DNA of 64,000 bases, taken from the NCBI RefSeq assembly GCF_002575655.3, contig NC_053040.3, positions 458,352,780-458,416,779 on the forward strand, in the 5' to 3' direction. This DNA is from Aegilops tauschii subsp. strangulata. Lineage: Eukaryota > Streptophyta > Magnoliopsida > Poales > Poaceae. Below the pieces are notes generated by a model that did no database searches, was not told the DNA's origin, and was given only the letters and a program-made list of their open reading frames with translations. Shown one piece after another: positions 59,238-64,000 of the stretch (its first letter is position 1; each line of letters begins with the position of its first letter). The position numbers and the translations under genes are program-made.

Positions 59238-62135
59238 TCAAGAAACAATATCCTGGGTACCTATAATGCTGGCAAGATGCTTAGCAAGCTTATTAACTTT
59301 CTCTTGTTTGGCGCTTAAATCCTCCAGCGCTTGCTGTTGCACAAGAAAGTACACATCTGAATTCTGCAGGGACTTCCTCAGTCCTTCGGCTTCTTGCCGC
59401 ATCACAGCTGACTGATGCCTTTCAGCTTGTAGCTGAGACTGAAGAAGCCGAAGTGATTCAGGCAGCGAATTCGAAGAGCTTGTGCCAGCGGTACTGGCCA
59501 GTAACTCGAACACTACATCAACCCAGGACTGTGGGGTTTTCTCACTGTCTACAAGGTCGTTTTTATCACCTTTCTTGGAGACCAACAGGGTTGTCTCACT
59601 ATCTTGAACCTTATCTGCATTACTTTCTCTACCATTGCATAGTGGGGTGCTCTTCTCCAATATTCTGTTTGCATACTACAAGAGAAACAAGCAGACACAT
59701 CACAGGTTTAGCTTGTAGTATACGAAACTCATTTTGGTAAACCGGTTCAGTAGTAAGGTGGACAGGATAACAGCATGAAACAAACATATATCTATGTACT
59801 ATGGTCACTGTATTGTCCATATCATTCTAGTTTATGTTCCCTAATCAAGATAGAGACACAGTTCAACTCATATATTTTTAAGACACAGCATCATAGACAG
59901 AATATAAGTGTGAGAAACTACACAGCATTGGCAGCACTTGTAATGTGCATCACATGAGAACATAACTGTTTATACAACTTAAACTGAAATCAACATAGAG
60001 CAACAAGTTAGATTAGCAATCCAGTTAAAGAAATAGTTTTAAAACATACCTGTTGCACCATTGGAGTTTCAATTGGATCCTTCAAATTCGAAAGTAGTTG
60101 GTATGAGTAAATACAGTGATGCAACAGCAAAGGAGTATGGACCATAGCTACGGAATCTGACCTGAGAATAGTTGCTCTTCTGCTTTAAACGTGGAGTTTG
60201 GGTTAGCTGTGGTGGTCTTCGTGCTTTGGGCACTGCAGTAGCTTTACAAACTGCTCGTGTGGGGGTACTCTGTGGTGGACATGGTGCTTTGTCAACTATA
60301 AGTGGGTTACTATCTGCTGGGGTTGCGGTTAGATGGGTTGTAGCTGGTTCTCTACCCAACGGTGTAAGTGTGCAATCTGGAAGAGTCTCGATTATGTGTG
60401 GTGGGGCTAGTTTGTGGGCCAGTACAACCATGGTTCTATCTGCATCGACGGGTAGCACTGTCTTTTGTGAAGAACGGGTTTTTGCTCCCTTAGATACTGC
60501 CATCACCCCCTCCAATTCAAATGGCTGATAAACAAGAAAAGAAATTGAACGTAGAGACATTGTATGATAGACAGATGTGGTAATTCACATATATGTTGTC
60601 TAACCAAACAAGACAGCATGACACAATTTCACATATATGATGCCTAACTAAACAGGATAGCATGACACAGTTTCAGATATGTGATGGATAACTTAACAGG
60701 ATATAATGGCATAATTCAACATATGATGAGTACCTAAACAGGATGACATGACAAAACTATATGATGTCTTTCTAAAATAGGTTGGGATGAAATAATTCAC
60801 ATACATGTTGTCTAAGTATACAGGATGGCATGATATAATTGACATAATTGGTTCATATACTAAGCAGCTGGCACTCGCATGTATGATCTCTAAACTAAGC
60901 AGATAGAATTCAATATTGTGCATATGATGTCTAAACTAAGCAATGCAAGACACCATATGCATCATATGAGAAATATAAACATTGCAACTGAGAGCATACA
61001 CCTCAGGTGGGATATAGGACTGGTCATCTGTCTCTGAATCCTCCTCTGAGGAGCTCCCTGTAACCATCGAGATATATGCTTCAACAGGTACCATTGCCTG
61101 CTCTGAAGACCTTGTTTTCACTCCAGATTTTTCCATAACCGGCTCAAATGGCTGATACACATGAAGAGTAGTTCAATATACATAGATTGTCGACAAATGG
61201 AATACGTAATGAAAAAAAGATGGCATGAGATAATTCACATATATGATGCCTGGCTCCATGGCGGTGCATAATTCACATATATGATAACTGGCTGAAAAAC
61301 ATGGCATTGCATAATTCACATATCTGATATAGAAAGCAAACAGGAGGCATTCACACAAAGCATGTCTAATCTAAGTAGATGGCATGGCAATGCAAGACAC
61401 CATATGCATGATATGAGCAATATAACCCAGCCAAGTTAGAGCATGCACCTCGGGGGGGGGATACGACTGGTCATCTCTCTCTGAATCTTCCTCTGAGGAG
61501 CTATCTGTAACCAGCAAGAAATCTGCATCGACAGGTAGCACTGACTGCTCAGAAGACCTTGTTTTCACTCCAGATTTTCCCATGACCGACTCAAATGGCT
61601 GATGCACAGGAAGAGTAGATGAATGTATAAACATTGTTGACAAATGGAATACATTATGGAAAAAATATGGCACAATACAATTCACATATACGATGACTGG
61701 CTAAACAGGATGGCATTGCATGATTCACGTATATGATGCCTGGCTAAAGAAGATGGCATTGCATAATTCCCATATACTCCCTCCGTTCCTAAATATTTGT
61801 CTTTTTAGAGATTTCAAATGGACTACCACATACGGATGTATATAGACATATTTTAGAGTGTAGATTCACTCATTTTGTTCCGTATGTAGTCACTTGTTGA
61901 AATCTCTAAAAAGACAAATATTTAGGAATGGTGGGAGTATGATATAGAAACCAAACAGGTGTCATTCACACAAAGCAAATCTAAACTAAGCTGATGACAT
62001 ATAAGATGTATAATGTAAGCAATGCAAGGCGCCATATGCATGATATGACCAACATCAGCATGCCAGGTTAGAGCAAACACCTCAGGTGGTAAACAGCGTG
62101 GTCGGCTCCTTCTGAATCTCCATCTGAACAGTTAT
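59238..62135 (-). CDS. CACTA TNPA-like gene, 3' part, with tandemly amplified exon
   Basis: Several exons in En/Spm position and orientation. The final exon (59664-59238, stop at 59238) encodes a coiled coil (LLQSQLQAERHQSAVMRQEAEGLRKS-like, written here in part only) as in plant Ptta/En/Spm transposase C-termini. Upstream exons: 60524-60162 (121 codons), 61151-61002 and 61598-61449 (50 codons each, phase 0, very similar: FE.VM.KSGVKTRSSEQ, then SSSEEDSE.DDQSY). A fourth copy ends at 62081 with its last base pattern shifted by one and is cut by an LTR at 62136. The 60524 exon begins with a diverged copy of the same unit. A short exon near 60050-60081 is tentative. The 5' part of the gene is outside or destroyed, so the gene is probably inactive here. 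Confidence 0.6.
60580..60930. repeat. Intronic minisatellite, about 40-47 bp unit
   Basis: Degenerate units built on TTCACATATATGATG, CTAACTAAACAGGAT and GGCATGACA recur through the intron. Similar units lie in the neighbouring introns (about 61210-61330 and 61640-61775), so the repeat is carried with the amplified exon unit. Confidence 0.7.
61777..61937. mobile_element. Stowaway MITE, 161 bp
   Basis: Long terminal inverted repeats: CTCCCTCCGTTCCTAAATA at the left, and the complement at the right ending TTAGGAATGGTGGGAG. It is flanked by TA on both sides (61775-61776 and 61938-61939). The inverted arms extend about 50 bases, through TTTGTCTTTTTAGAGATTTC. It sits in a CACTA gene intron. Confidence 0.93.
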
Positions 62136-64000
62136 TGTAGCGACCAGACCCCAAACAGTCTGTGCTGCTGTGCACCAGTGTCATCCCTGGATCAGTAATG
62201 CTGACACGCACAGTACAAATGGAGGATTTATAACAGAGTAGCAATCACACACTTATTACAACGAGTATCTCAAAAGAGATAAGTATTATAAATATGGCTT
62301 AAGGCCATCTAAATACGATAACAGCGGAAGACTTGGAAGATAAGTGAGTCCATCAACTCCAACGACATCACTGAGTATAAGACCACGACCTAAGGCACCT
62401 TACTCGTCGTCTGAAAAGTCTGCAACATGAAACGTTGCAGCCCGAAACGGGTCAGCACATGGAATATGCTGGCAAAATAACACATAGAGAGTAATGAACA
62501 GAATGATGCTATCACTACATGCATATATGGCTGGTAGAAAGCTCTATGGTTACTGTTTTCGCAAAAAGCCAATTTTTCCCTACTGCAAAGGAATAAATTT
62601 TATTTAACTATCATGGTGGTTGTTAAACATTGAGAATGGTTGACAACATTCTCAATCCCAATTAAGTATCATCATTAACCCAACAAAATTAATTAAAGTA
62701 ACATGATGAGATTCACATGATAATCCAAGTACTAGATACTCAAGATATCCATAACCGGGGACACGGCTAATCATGATTAGATTGTACACTCTGCAGAGGT
62801 TTGTGCACTTTTCCCCACAAGACTCGATCGCCTCCGCTTGATTCTCGCACTACAAGATGTTTGAGAAACGGATGACCGAGACACAGTCTTTCAGAAGCGT
62901 TAGCACCTTACGATGGGTACACCGGTACACCTACATCCCCTACATCTGCTAGTCTACCACTGTAAGAGTTCACACAACTTAATCAACTATGCTAGAGCCC
63001 ATAATAGCTTGTGGCTGCACACGGAAGTTTCTAGCATGAATAATCTCATGATCCCTTTGAACCTGGGTGACGGTCCAAAAGAAAAACAGGCAATCCTGGA
63101 ATACCCAGGTACCTCAATCCACCCAGATGTGAGTTTTAGTTGCCACCTTAAGTTTAACCATATATTAACAATCTCACATCTGTCATGGATACACTCAAAC
63201 CCAATCCACGTCTACTAGCATAGCACAGCAATATAAGCAAACGTAGAAGTAACTCCCAAGGGTTTGATAATAAAACAGGTAATAGGTACTACCTCAACTA
63301 CTTCCCAATACCCACAATTCAATTAGATCCTAATCATGCAATGTTTGAGGATTTGTCTAATGCAATAAAACTGGGTAGTAAAAGAGGTATGATCAAAGTG
63401 TTACTTGCCTTGCTGATGATCCGTGAAACCTAGAGATTCGAAGTAGCAAGCGGCGCACTCCGGGTACTCTATCGCAAACAAACAAGCAAACAATAAGCAC
63501 TCATATAATGCACAGGTAAAACTCAAATAAAAGATCTAACCAGAAAGTTCAACTTAAGAACTCCGGTTTGCAAAAAGAATCAAATCAAACGAAGCAACGA
63601 AAGTCAAACGGCGAAAGAAACAAGCTTCGTTTACTAATCTGGATCTAAGTCAAATTTTACAGTAGCAAAAACTTGTTTGAATAGGTTAAACGGAAAGAGA
63701 ATTTCGAGACGAAACTCTAGGCGCTTGAATCGCCTGATTCCGATAAACGAGCGAAAAGATAAACCAGAACGAAAATCTGATCAGAAATCGCGATGTGGAA
63801 TAATCGCGGAAAAACCGACGAAAAAGAAAACTGACGAACAGTTAAACGAACGGACGTTCGTTAACTGCGACTAACCGACGAACACGTTCGTTTAAAATGA
63901 ACAGATCGGTGAACGTTCACTAATTAATTAAACCAAAAAAATAAACCGATCTAAAAAAAATAAAAAGATAAACCTAGGGTTTCGAAAAAAATAAACCGAG
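62136..64000. mobile_element. LTR of a further retrotransposon, left end, continues past the window
   Basis: Begins TGTAGCGACCAGACC within a CACTA exon, after GTTAT. The style matches a common Triticeae gypsy LTR family that I cannot name with certainty. No coding domain appears before the window end. 63640-64000 is purine-rich with repeated CGAACG, GTTCGTTTA and ATAAACCGA words. Orientation is not determined. Confidence 0.6.

Larger units (their letters stand above)
57684..64000 (-). mobile_element. CACTA (En/Spm-type) transposon, one end in the window
   Basis: The terminus is CACTACAAAAAAAACACTT. A subterminal region (57700-58980) is packed with GGCCCGT/ACGGGCC words in both orientations, the arrangement that binds the element's TNPA-like protein in En/Spm relatives. 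A spliced gene on the minus strand follows. The other end is beyond the window. It inserted in the copia 5' LTR, and is itself hit by a Stowaway MITE (61777) and an LTR element (62136). Confidence 0.85.

Overview
The window is nuclear DNA of a large-genome grass, almost certainly a Triticeae species (wheat, Aegilops or barley group). The evidence is the density of nested LTR retrotransposons with Triticeae-type termini (Angela/BARE-type copia LTRs, TGATACGTCTCC-type gypsy LTRs), a GGCCCGT-rich CACTA element, Stowaway MITEs, and one intron-rich host gene. There are no bacterial features, rRNA genes or tRNA genes that I can support. All element names are from recognition of sequence style, not from a database search.

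Layout. 1-291: probable promoter and 5' leader of a gene transcribed leftward off the window. 292-8,600: low-copy intergenic DNA with several local tandem duplications, one carrying a Stowaway MITE. About 8,625-15,405: the one intact host gene, on the minus strand. It encodes a predicted 1,093-residue PB1-domain Raf-like protein kinase in eight coding exons plus a leader exon, with a small Helitron in one intron. 15,080-19,110: 5' flank of that gene and a decayed second copy of this flank. 19,157-20,539: PIF/Harbinger-type element with TAA target duplication, carrying a 323-codon ORF. 20,606-22,346: Angela/BARE-type solo LTR flanked by ATGCG. 22,350-28,588: low-copy and AT-rich decayed DNA with a GC-rich island.

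From 28,589 to the right edge everything is transposon. An LTR fragment of one family (28,589-29,834 and about 42,270-43,387) is split by a truncated minus-strand gypsy element (29,835 to about 42,270), whose LTR is split by a very young full-length copia element (30,584-40,230). Next comes a decayed minus-strand Angela/BARE-type copia element (about 43,427-57,683) split by a complete non-autonomous gypsy element (50,090-57,119). Its 5' LTR is cut by a CACTA transposon beginning at 57,684, which contains a MITE and is itself broken by another LTR at 62,136.

The most noteworthy items are: a copia insertion whose two 2,190-bp LTRs differ at only three positions by eye although its coding region is ruined; a CACTA gene whose 150-bp exon has been amplified in tandem; paired RNA hairpins just after the gag-like gene of the gypsy element; a Helitron in a kinase intron; and a decayed duplicate of the kinase promoter region. 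I saw no multi-gene system that I could call new; the novelty is in element architecture.
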